From: CAYVQU01 sp964453155
GTDB lineage: Bacteria > Chloroflexota > Anaerolineae > Anaerolineales > UBA11858
Direction: 5' to 3'
Assembly: GCA_964453155.1 (NCBI GenBank)
Contig: CAYVQU010000093.1
Span: 1-20,034, forward strand
DNA length: 20,034 nucleotides
Part shown: positions 7,941-13,963 of the stretch, piece by piece
Position numbering within the stretch: position 1 is the stretch's first letter
Layout of the letters: each line of letters opens with the position of its first letter
Program-made: the position numbers and the translations under genes
The notes under the pieces: generated by a model
Databases searched by the model: none
Told to the model about the DNA's origin: nothing
The model's input: only the letters and a program-made list of their open reading frames with translations

Positions 7941-8942
7941 TTACTCATCCAAGTTGACAGGATATTTTAATAACTCGCCCAATAGTTTTACTGAATATTC
8001 TACATCGTGCAAGCTGACCATCTCCGATGGGCTGTGGATGTAACGGCAGGGGATAGAAAGACATCCGGCTGGAACCCCGGCCCGCGTCAGTTGGATGGAA
8101 CGAGCATCGGTGCCGCCGAATTCCAAAACTTCCAGTTGGTAAGGGATTCTGGCTTTTTCAGCCGTTTTGACCATCCAATCCACCACTCGGGGGTCAGAGA
8201 TGGCTCCGGCATCTTTGACTTTGATGGCTGGGCCTTGGCCTAATGAAACCTCCATTGTCGGGCAATTAGGGGTATCTCCAGTCATGGTAACATCGACGGC
8301 CAGACCGAGATCAGGATCAATTGCAAAGGCAGAGGTCGCCGCGCCCCGCACCCCAACTTCCTCTTGCACGGTGAAGACGAAATGGATTTCGTGGGGTGTT
8401 TCCTGGAGTTCTTGCAGGGCGGCAATCATGACGGCACAGGCGATGCGGTCATCCATCGCCTTAGCGATCAGCCGGTCGCCTAAATCGGTGAACGGCCGTT
8501 CAAACGCGGCAATATCGCCAACCTTGATGGGGCAGTCCTTTTTACTCGTTGCGCCGACATCGATGAACATCTTCGACAGGGGCGGGACTTTGTAAGCATC
8601 GCGTTCTCTTTCGGTCCCGATAACGCCGATGGTCCCGTCCAAAAAGCGTACCCGCCCGGAGGGGACATAGCGAGGAAAGACGCCCCCAATATTCGAGAAG
8701 CGAATGAAACCATTCTCATCTACGTGGGTGGCAATGATGCCGATCTCGTCCATATGCGCGGCCAGCATGATGCGCTGCCCAGCGGCGGTTTTCTCACCCT
8801 TGCGGACGATCAAATTCCCAAGGGCATCCACTTGTATATCGTCGGCGTAGGCTTCAATTTCAGCCCGAATCACGTCCCGGATTTGTTTTTCATAGCCGGA
8901 GGGGCCAGGAGTGGTGATGAGTTTTTCAATAAGTTTTTTCAT
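7941..8942 (-). CDS. M42 family metallo-aminopeptidase (paralogue A)
   Basis: Cytosolic dinuclear zinc/cobalt aminopeptidase of 333 residues. M42 enzymes usually form 12-subunit tetrahedral (TET) particles that trim peptides released by proteases. Metal-site residues, assigned by family pattern, are His63 and Asp65 in AAHMDEIG, bridging Asp164 in KAMDDR, Glu194/Glu195 in VQEEVG, Asp217 in AVDV and His303 in YIHSPSEM. The FGGTDARSIQ block is also canonical. The N-terminal MKKLIEKLITTPGPSGYE is standard. It is the most canonical of three M42 paralogues here. A 490-base gap holding the nuclease-like cassette separates it from paralogue B. Confidence 0.95.
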   Translation of the reverse strand: MKKLIEKLITTPGPSGYEKQIRDVIRAEIEAYADDIQVDALGNLIVRKGEKTAAGQRIMLAAHMDEIGIIATHVDENGFIRFSNIGGVFPRYVPSGRVRFLDGTIGVIGTERERDAYKVPPLSKMFIDVGATSKKDCPIKVGDIAAFERPFTDLGDRLIAKAMDDRIACAVMIAALQELQETPHEIHFVFTVQEEVGVRGAATSAFAIDPDLGLAVDVTMTGDTPNCPTMEVSLGQGPAIKVKDAGAISDPRVVDWMVKTAEKARIPYQLEVLEFGGTDARSIQLTRAGVPAGCLSIPCRYIHSPSEMVSLHDVEYSVKLLGELLKYPVNLDE

Positions 8943-8960
8943 AAAAGTTTTCCATTGAAC

Positions 8961-8993
8961 ACGAATGGTACGAATGAAACGAATAGTACGAAT
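8961..8993 (+). repeat. Left array: four ACGAAT units, period 9
   Basis: ACGAAT starts at 8961, 8970, 8979 and 8988, always 9 bases apart with 3 variable bases between (GGT, GAA, AGT). It ends one base before the stop codon of the nuclease-like gene. Confidence 0.85.
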
Positions 8994-9383
8994 TTAATTG
9001 ACAATGCGGTGAAATTCTACTTTTTCTGAACCAAAATTGATCAAAATACCAAGAGTAAGTTTAGAAGCTTTCAAGTAGGACTTCAACTGCTGTTTATGAA
9101 CTCTTTCTAAAGACTTCATAGCTTTTAGTTCGAGAATAATTTTCCCATCAACAACTAAGTCAAGCCGATAGGTTCCTAAGTGTTTTCCTTTATAACGAAT
9201 TTTTATCGATTTTTGGTGCTCACATTGAATTCTACGATCAACCAATTCACGAACTAAAGCTGCTTCGTAAATGTTTTCTGTAAAACCGGGTCCAAGCTGA
9301 TTGTGAACTTCAAAAACTGCCTCCATGATTTTATATGATAATTCAGGAAACCGAATTTTCTTCCGAACATCGTTTATCTGCAC
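8994..9383 (-). CDS. GxxExxY protein (PDDEXK_3, PD-(D/E)XK nuclease-like)
   Basis: A 129-residue protein of the GxxExxY family, which is placed in the PD-(D/E)XK nuclease superfamily; its biological role is unknown. The naming motif is GFTENIYE (Gly33, Glu36, Tyr39). The nuclease core follows as RLDLVV (Asp75), ILELKA (Glu85, Lys87) and QLKSY (Gln99 to Tyr103), so all core residues are intact. The start is GTG at 9383, with a strong GGAGG six bases upstream (9390-9394). The family is full length and unbroken. Unlike its peptidase neighbours it is Lys/Ile-rich and comparatively AT-rich, which fits separate acquisition. Both ends coincide with 9-mer repeat arrays. Confidence 0.92.
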   Translation of the reverse strand: MQINDVRKKIRFPELSYKIMEAVFEVHNQLGPGFTENIYEAALVRELVDRRIQCEHQKSIKIRYKGKHLGTYRLDLVVDGKIILELKAMKSLERVHKQQLKSYLKASKLTLGILINFGSEKVEFHRIVN

Positions 9384-9394
9384 CCCACACCTCC

Positions 9395-9427
9395 ATTCGT
9401 GTTATTCGGAAAATTCGTAATATTCGT
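9395..9427 (+). repeat. Right array: four ATTCGT units, period 9
   Basis: ATTCGT-type units start at 9395, 9404 (ATTCGG), 9413 and 9422, at exact 9-base spacing. The array is in inverted orientation to the left one and immediately upstream of the GGAGG of the nuclease-like gene. Confidence 0.85.
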
Positions 9428-9432
9428 GTTTA

Positions 9433-10500
9433 CTACCTTTCAACTTCTAAGATATTGGCATCTAATCGCGAAAGTGCCGCATGCATTAGTGCCAGTGTAT
9501 TTTTCCAATCATCTATGCGGATCAGACCCGCCGCGGTGTGGGCATATCGCCCTGGCACCGAGACACTTACACTTGGAATCCCGGCTCGCTGCCGGTGAAT
9601 GGTGCCCGCATCGGTGCCGCCCCCGCCCGGTTGACGGAACTGGTAGGGAATGCCCTCTGCATCGCCGGTTTCGGCTAAGTGCCGAATTAAACGCGGATCA
9701 GAGAGCGTGCCGCGGTCGGCGATGTAGATGGCCGGTCCGCGGCCGAGTTGGGTGTTGTAGCGGGAGTTTTCTTCCTCTTCCCAGTTGGGGAGGTCATAGG
9801 CTGGGGTGCTGTCGAGGGCAAAGGCAAGGTCGGGGTCGAGAGCGTAGGCTGCTACTCTGGCACCGCGTAACCCGACTTCTTCTTGCACTGTGAAAGCAGC
9901 CTGCAGCTCAATATTTTCGGGGGCATGCTTGAGCAGTTCAATCAGGGTGGCAACCCCAAGGCGATCATCCAGCGCCTTGGCCCGGATACTGGGACCGATC
10001 TTCTGGTATTCGGTCGCAAAGGTGGCCCGATCGCCGACTTTGACTTTGGTTTTATTTTCGGGGCCAACATCAATCCGTAGGGCGCTGATCCCAATCGTGT
10101 TGCTGCGTTCTCCTGAGGTGGTTAGGTGAATGGGTTTGGCGCCGATCACGCCAGGAATTTTATCTTTACCAACCCACACTGGTTTACCCGCCAACTGCCG
10201 GGGATCAATCCCCCCAACCGTGTCAAACCGGAAAATGCCATCTCCGTTGTCGGCCGTGATCATGAAGCCAATCTCGTCCATATGGGCCGCGACCATCACT
10301 TTAAGTGTTTTGTTGCCGGTGCCTTGCTTAGTCGCCAGTACATTGCCCATTGCATCGACTGTGATTTCATCGGCCTGGGCTTCGATCTGGTCTAATACAA
10401 TTTTGCGCACCGCCCCTTCATTCCCCGAAACCGCACAGGCGTTACATAAATTTTCGAGCAAACGATATTGTGCCGTTCTGATACTTGGTTTTTGAGCCAT
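9433..10500 (-). CDS. M42 family metallo-aminopeptidase (paralogue B)
   Basis: Second M42 peptidase, 355 residues. Metal-site residues are His73 and Asp75 in AAHMDEIG, Asp178 in KALDDR, Glu207/Glu208 in VQEEVGLRG, Asp230 in ALDS and His321 in GRYAHTAAG. Differences from paralogue A include an acidic insertion NWEEEENSRYN (about 239-249) after the Asp230 block and a Gly-rich PGGGGTDAGT in place of EFGGTDARS. Both lie near the substrate pocket in this fold and suggest another specificity. The start has AGGA eight bases upstream. It follows paralogue C after a 95-base repeat-filled gap. Heteromeric TET particles are known in archaea, so mixed assembly with A or C is possible. Confidence 0.95.
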   Translation of the reverse strand: MAQKPSIRTAQYRLLENLCNACAVSGNEGAVRKIVLDQIEAQADEITVDAMGNVLATKQGTGNKTLKVMVAAHMDEIGFMITADNGDGIFRFDTVGGIDPRQLAGKPVWVGKDKIPGVIGAKPIHLTTSGERSNTIGISALRIDVGPENKTKVKVGDRATFATEYQKIGPSIRAKALDDRLGVATLIELLKHAPENIELQAAFTVQEEVGLRGARVAAYALDPDLAFALDSTPAYDLPNWEEEENSRYNTQLGRGPAIYIADRGTLSDPRLIRHLAETGDAEGIPYQFRQPGGGGTDAGTIHRQRAGIPSVSVSVPGRYAHTAAGLIRIDDWKNTLALMHAALSRLDANILEVER

Positions 10501-10513
10501 ATAAATTCCTAAA

Positions 10514-10586
10514 GGAGATAGCGATTGGAGAAGGGAGAGAGAGAATTTTTAATTTAGATTGATATCAATCTCCAGTCTCTATCCCT
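10514..10586. repeat. Intergenic inverted repeat, GAGATAG word family, with a 16-bp palindrome
   Basis: GGAGATAGCGATTGGAGA (10514-10531) faces 10569-10586, matching at 15 of 18 positions. Between them is the perfect palindrome AGATTGAT/ATCAATCT (10556-10571). The words match those at 5373-5462. It fills the gap between peptidases C and B. Confidence 0.7.
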
Positions 10587-10595
10587 ATCCCAATC

Positions 10596-11666
10596 TCAGT
10601 CATCCAATTTTAATTCATCCATAAAATCTTCATCCAACCCGGCGATGAATTCGGCCAGCAGCCGCCCCACCCGGCGGACATCTTTCAGCGAGACCATCTC
10701 GACGGGGGTGTGCATGTATTTGAGCGGGATGCTGATGACCATGGTGGGGATCCCGGCGCGCGCCACCTGGAGGGCGTAGGCATCCGTCCCAGAATGCCGC
10801 GGCAATGCTTCCAGCTTGTGAGGCATTTCAAGGCGTTCAGCAACTTTCTTGAAGGTCTGGTGAAGACCGGGATGGATGTTGGGACCCCACCCCAGGGTGA
10901 TTCCCTTACCCATCGGGAAAGATTCGTAATCGGGTGTGCCAGGGCTGGATGCAAAAGTGACATCCACGGCTACAGCCATGGTCGGGTTAAGTTCAAAGGC
11001 CGAAGTCAGCGCCCCGCCCAGAGTTTCCTCCTCTTGAGCGGTAGCAACAGCCCATACATCCCAGGCGTGTTTGCGGTTTTGGAGTTCGTCTAAGCACTGG
11101 GTTAGGGCGACAACCGAAACCCGGTTGTCAAGGGTGTGCCCGGCCAGGGTATCACTGCCCATCTGAATGGGCGCCTGGGCAAATGAAATCAGGTCGCCTA
11201 CACGAACTTTGCGTTCAACCGCGCGGGGCAGTAAGCCGGTATCGACCAGGAGATGCGCTAACCTTACCGGACCGCTGCTGGCGTCTGGGGGCAGCAAATG
11301 GGCTGGAGGTTGAATGATCATTCCTGGTAAATCTTCCGGTTTAGCCTTGCTGGCATGGACGGTTACCATCTGCCCCGGGAGAACCCGGTGATCGATTCCC
11401 CCAACCTCGGTCAGGTGCAATAATCCATCTTTTACTTTGGTCACCATCAAGCCGATGGCGTCCATGTGGGTGGCGATTAAGATGCTGGGGCGTGGTTTCG
11501 CGGTGGTTCCGGTGCGCAAACCGTGCAAACTGCCCAACCGGCTGACGTAGAGCTCATCGGTCAGTGGTTCCCAGGTCTCAGCAATGATCTTACGAACAGG
11601 ACCTTCATGCCCAGACAGGCCGGGTGCAGAAATCAAGTTTTTCAAAAAGGGTAAATAATCGGTCAT
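10596..11666 (-). CDS. M42 family metallo-aminopeptidase (paralogue C, divergent)
   Basis: Third M42 peptidase, 356 residues. The metal-site residues are kept: His67 and Asp69 in ATHMDAIG, Asp180 in TLDNR, Glu212/Glu213 in QEEE, Asp235 in AVDV and His319 in YMHTPVEM. Surrounding motifs differ: THMDAIG for AHMDEIG, LDNR for LDDR, QEEETLGG for QEEVGLRG, and HSGTDAYALQ for GGTDA. It is therefore the most divergent of the three and probably has another substrate preference. Its ATG overlaps the TGA of the Thr-Pro-rich protein (ATGA at 11663-11666), so the two are likely translationally coupled. The TGA stop at 10596 lies at the edge of an intergenic repeat. Confidence 0.93.
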   Translation of the reverse strand: MTDYLPFLKNLISAPGLSGHEGPVRKIIAETWEPLTDELYVSRLGSLHGLRTGTTAKPRPSILIATHMDAIGLMVTKVKDGLLHLTEVGGIDHRVLPGQMVTVHASKAKPEDLPGMIIQPPAHLLPPDASSGPVRLAHLLVDTGLLPRAVERKVRVGDLISFAQAPIQMGSDTLAGHTLDNRVSVVALTQCLDELQNRKHAWDVWAVATAQEEETLGGALTSAFELNPTMAVAVDVTFASSPGTPDYESFPMGKGITLGWGPNIHPGLHQTFKKVAERLEMPHKLEALPRHSGTDAYALQVARAGIPTMVISIPLKYMHTPVEMVSLKDVRRVGRLLAEFIAGLDEDFMDELKLDD

Positions 11667-12241
11667 GGGGTTGGGGTATCCGTCGGGGTTTCCGTGTCGG
11701 TTGGTGTCGGTGTATGTGTATTTGTCTCGGTTGGGGTTGGCGTATTGGTGTCTGTTGTAGTTGGAACCGGGGTATCGGTCGGTTCAGGAGTAAACGTTGG
11801 TTCTGGGGTATCAGTAGGTACTTGTGTAGAAGTAACCGAAGGTGAAGGGGTCGGCGTTGCGGTGTTGGTGGGCACTGGGGTATCAGACGCAGTAACCGTG
11901 GGCGAAGGAGTGAAAGTTTGGGTTGCAGTCAGCGTTGGCGTCAGTGAGCCGGTAGGCGTGATCGTCGGTGAAAGTGTGTCTGACGGAGTCAACGAGGGGG
12001 TCAGCGTTCCAGTCGCGGGGAGCGGCGTTAGTGTTGGCGTAAACGTTGGGAAACGGGTCGCGATAATGGGAGTCACCGGAGTGTTGGTGATGATGGGGGT
12101 ATTCGTTATCGTGGGGACCGGGGTCGGCCGCGTCCGCAACTGAACTGTGACCAGCCCGGCACAATAACAGGGCAAGGTTGCCAGGGTAACGATAATTAAA
12201 ATAAGACGCAGTCGGCGGCGATTGTCTTCTGGTGATTGCAT
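11663..12241 (-). CDS. Membrane-anchored Thr/Pro-rich surface protein
   Basis: A 192-residue protein of two parts. Residues 1-10 are polar and basic, and 11-32 form one hydrophobic helix (LRLILIIVTLATLPCYCAGLV), either a signal anchor or an uncleaved signal. From about 37 to the end it is low-complexity TPT/TNTP/TETP repeats with no charge except scattered Asp/Glu. Such a tail would be an extended, probably glycosylated stalk outside the membrane. Similar Thr-Pro stalks are common on Chloroflexota exported proteins, but here nothing follows the stalk. The start at 12241 is chosen because residues upstream (to 12304) overlap the promoter. The stop overlaps the start of peptidase C by 4 bases. 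An antisense frame (11694-12143) is only the mirror of this repeat. Confidence 0.75.
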   Translation of the reverse strand: MQSPEDNRRRLRLILIIVTLATLPCYCAGLVTVQLRTRPTPVPTITNTPIITNTPVTPIIATRFPTFTPTLTPLPATGTLTPSLTPSDTLSPTITPTGSLTPTLTATQTFTPSPTVTASDTPVPTNTATPTPSPSVTSTQVPTDTPEPTFTPEPTDTPVPTTTDTNTPTPTETNTHTPTPTDTETPTDTPTP

Positions 12242-12259
12242 GGTTTTAACCCAGGTTAG

Positions 12260-12288
12260 ATGATAACATTGAGCCGCCAGAGGTGCAA
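12260..12288 (-). promoter_or_regulatory. Sigma70-type promoter for the minus-strand run
   Basis: On the minus strand, TTGCAC (12283-12288) and TATCAT (12260-12265) are separated by 17 bases. The -10 matches consensus at 5 of 6 positions and the -35 at 3 of 6. Transcription would begin about 12 bases before the ATG at 12241, giving a short leader. Confidence 0.45.
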
Positions 12289-12360
12289 TGTTGGGGTGAT
12301 GCATTTCGAACAGCTTGATAAAATTATTTGAAATGCTTCGCCTATACCGCAGGAGTATTT

Positions 12361-13086
12361 ATGGATTGGATTTATCTCTCACCCCATTTAGATGATGTGA
12401 CCCTATCAGTAGGCGGCTTGGTTTGGGAACAGATAAATGCCGGGGAAAAAGTTGGCATTTGGACGATTTGTGGGGGTGATCCCCCGCCCGGTGATCTTTC
12501 TCCGTTTGCGGCAGCCATTCATCATCGCTGGGGCGTGGGGGCGGAGGCTATTAGGGCGCGCCGAATTGAGGATATTGAATCTTGCGGCGTATTACAGGCG
12601 GCCTATTCCCATTTTGACCTCCCTGATTGCATTTACCGGCGCTCCCCCCAAACCGGGGTGCACTTATATGCTACTGAAGGGTCTTTGTGGACCCCCGTTC
12701 ATCCAGATGAAGAACCCTTGATCCAGCAACTTAGTGTCCAAATACGGGAAAAACTGTCCGTTGGGGCTAAACTGGTCTGCCCATTAACGATTGGCGATCA
12801 TGTCGATCATCGCCTGACCCGGGCCGCGGCCGAATTAGTGGGCGTGCCATTGTATTATTATGCTGATTATCCGTATTCTAAGGATATTGACTTCTCTGAT
12901 AGGGTGGCTAGCTATCAGGAAATCAAATTTTCGATATCTTCGGCCGGATTAACTGCCTGGCAGCAGGCCATCGCGGCCCATCGCTCTCAGATCAGTACAT
13001 TTTGGGGTAATCTTAAAGAAATGGAAACTGCTATTCTGTCCTATTATGAGCAAATGGGTGGTATTTGGCTGTGGAAATCGGCATAG
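12361..13086 (+). CDS. PIG-L/LmbE family zinc deacetylase
   Basis: Zinc-dependent N-deacetylase of 241 residues, acting on N-acetylglucosamine-type groups in known members (PIG-L, MshB, BshB). The N-terminal metal motif is SPHLDDVTLSVGG (His9, Asp12; the family consensus is PHPDDE, so the usual Glu is Val13 here). The second zinc motif is IGDHVDHR (His147, Asp149, His150). Both are at the family's usual spacing. AGGAG at 12351-12355, five bases before the ATG, fixes the start; an in-frame ATG at 12328 lacks one. It is divergent from the Thr-Pro-rich gene. No glycosyltransferase or mycothiol-type partner lies nearby, so the substrate is open. Confidence 0.88.
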   Translation: MDWIYLSPHLDDVTLSVGGLVWEQINAGEKVGIWTICGGDPPPGDLSPFAAAIHHRWGVGAEAIRARRIEDIESCGVLQAAYSHFDLPDCIYRRSPQTGVHLYATEGSLWTPVHPDEEPLIQQLSVQIREKLSVGAKLVCPLTIGDHVDHRLTRAAAELVGVPLYYYADYPYSKDIDFSDRVASYQEIKFSISSAGLTAWQQAIAAHRSQISTFWGNLKEMETAILSYYEQMGGIWLWKSA

Positions 13087-13108
13087 AACATCAGTACTAG
13101 AAGGGGGC

Positions 13109-13137
13109 TTGCATCCCTCCAATTTTTATGCTAAAAT
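13109..13137 (+). promoter_or_regulatory. Sigma70-type promoter of greA
   Basis: TTGCAT (13109-13114) and TAAAAT (13132-13137), exactly 17 bases apart, a good match to consensus. Transcription would start near 13144, giving a leader of about 125 bases that contains the structured element below. Confidence 0.7.
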
Positions 13138-13145
13138 GTCGCACT

Positions 13146-13230
13146 GCGGCGAAAAGTAAGGAGAGGGCCTTACAACGCCGCTCGTTCATTTCAACCGAAC
13201 GATGAAACCAGAAACCTCTCCTCGTGAGAG
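13146..13230 (+). promoter_or_regulatory. Structured greA leader RNA with alternative pairing
   Basis: Four perfect stems are readable. P1 is GCGGCG/CGCCGC (13146-13151 with 13176-13181). P2, inside it, is GTAAGG/CCTTAC (13156-13161 with 13168-13173). P3 is CGTTC/GAACG (13183-13187 with 13197-13201). P4 is CTCTC/GAGAG (13216-13220 with 13226-13230), followed by ATTTTCT. The P2 loop and its 3' side, AGGAGAGG (13159-13166), is fully complementary to CCTCTCCT (13215-13222) in P4. This allows either a pseudoknot or a P4-disrupting switch. P4 plus the U-rich tail resembles a weak terminator. I do not recognise a known riboswitch class. Confidence 0.5.
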
Positions 13231-13268
13231 ATTTTCTAGATTAAAGTAGAAGTACGTAGGGTAAAACA

Positions 13269-13739
13269 ATGACTACCACATCATACCTGACCAAAGAAGG
13301 TCACGAGAAACTCCAAGACGAATTGGACTATCTACGCACTATTCGTCGTCAGGAAGTGGCGGATCGCTTGCGCGAGGCACTCGAAGACGGCGATGCTGGC
13401 ATCGATGCTGACGCCGAATGTGACGCCGCCCGTAACGAACAAGCCTTCGTTGAGGGCCGTATTCGTGAGATCGAAACCATCTTGTCGAATGCAAAATTGA
13501 TTGATGAGAATGGGCAGAACGGCACCGTTGAAGTTGGCGCCAAAGTGACCATTCAAGAAGAGGGGATAGACCCCGAAGAATACACAATCGTTGGGGCGGT
13601 CGAAACCAGCCCCGGTAATGGCCGTATTTCAAACGAATCCCCGTTAGGGAAAGCTCTAATGGGTCATAAAGCCGGAGATGAAATTACGGTGAAAGCCCCG
13701 AATGGTGAATTTACCGTTACCTTATTAAAGGTGGAGTAA
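13269..13739 (+). CDS. greA: Transcription elongation factor GreA
   Basis: Binds the RNA polymerase secondary channel and stimulates cleavage of backtracked RNA. The 156-residue protein has the N-terminal coiled coil (about 1-75, starting SYLTKEGHEKLQDELDYLRTIRRQEVADRLREA) and the C-terminal FKBP-like domain (about 80-156, with RISNESPLGKALMGHKAGDEITVKAPNGEF). Length is typical. The coiled-coil tip is odd: the usual GD-L-x-ENAEY is replaced by GDAGIDADAEC (41-51). It has two extra residues, Ala where the second catalytic acid (Glu44 of E. coli) is expected, and extra Asp residues. A well-formed promoter, a structured leader and a strong terminator make it a single-gene unit. TAGGG lies seven bases before the ATG. 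Confidence 0.95.
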   Translation: MTTTSYLTKEGHEKLQDELDYLRTIRRQEVADRLREALEDGDAGIDADAECDAARNEQAFVEGRIREIETILSNAKLIDENGQNGTVEVGAKVTIQEEGIDPEEYTIVGAVETSPGNGRISNESPLGKALMGHKAGDEITVKAPNGEFTVTLLKVE

Positions 13740-13760
13740 ACCTGAGGCTCGACTAATAGT

Positions 13761-13797
13761 GCCTCGCGCAATGATACAATTGCGCGAGGCTTTTTTT
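13761..13797 (+). terminator. Intrinsic terminator of greA
   Basis: Perfect 12-bp GC-rich stem GCCTCGCGCAAT/ATTGCGCGAGGC (13761-13772, 13779-13790), a 6-base loop and seven T. It starts 21 bases after the greA stop. Confidence 0.92.
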
Positions 13798-13859
13798 ATG
13801 GAAACTCACATCAAATAAAAAACGAGTAACTTGTTAGATAAATTTTTGATAAACAACAT

Positions 13860-13931
13860 CCCTTCGACCAGTTCAGGACAGGCCTGATTAGACCGGTGTT
13901 TTCCTGGGCCGAGCATAGCCGAAGTGAAGGG
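13860..13931. repeat. REP-like dispersed repeat between greA and lysS
   Basis: Begins CCCTTCGACCAGTTCAGGAC and ends GCCGAAGTGAAGGG, an imperfect inverted repeat of the 'CCCTTCGAC...CTCAGG' kind that is scattered through many environmental bacterial genomes. It lies in the 224-base gap between greA and lysS. The rest of that gap (13798-13859) is AT-rich with no gene. Confidence 0.6.
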
Positions 13932-13963
13932 TGCGAAAGTAATACTATTTTAGGAAGTACAGC

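Larger units (their letters stand above)
8958..9430. mobile_element. Putative mobile cassette: PD-(D/E)XK gene between inverted 9-mer arrays
   Basis: A 473-bp unit bounded by the perfect 9-bp terminal inverted repeat AACACGAAT (8958-8966) and ATTCGTGTT (9422-9430). Inside each end is an array of four units at exact 9-base spacing. The single gene fills everything between the arrays: its stop abuts the left array and its Shine-Dalgarno touches the right one. It sits between two tandem M42 paralogues, with five bases between its right array and the stop of paralogue B. I saw no target-site duplication. That it is mobile is inference from this geometry. Confidence 0.5.

Noticed and set aside
8961..9427. 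CRISPR array
   Set aside because: The units are 9 bases with 3-base variable parts, far too short for repeat-spacer structure, and no cas genes are present.
8951..9437. Target-site duplication around the nuclease-like cassette
   Set aside because: The bases just outside the terminal repeats on the two sides do not match.
11694..12143. Plus-strand open frame rich in Val-Gly repeats
   Set aside because: It is the exact mirror of the Thr-Pro codon repeats on the minus strand, and the minus-strand product has a plausible anchor, a promoter and a coupled neighbour.
13159..13166. Strong Shine-Dalgarno-like AGGAGAGG as the ribosome site of a leader peptide
   Set aside because: No ATG, GTG or TTG follows at a usable distance, and the sequence is better explained by pairing with 13215-13222.
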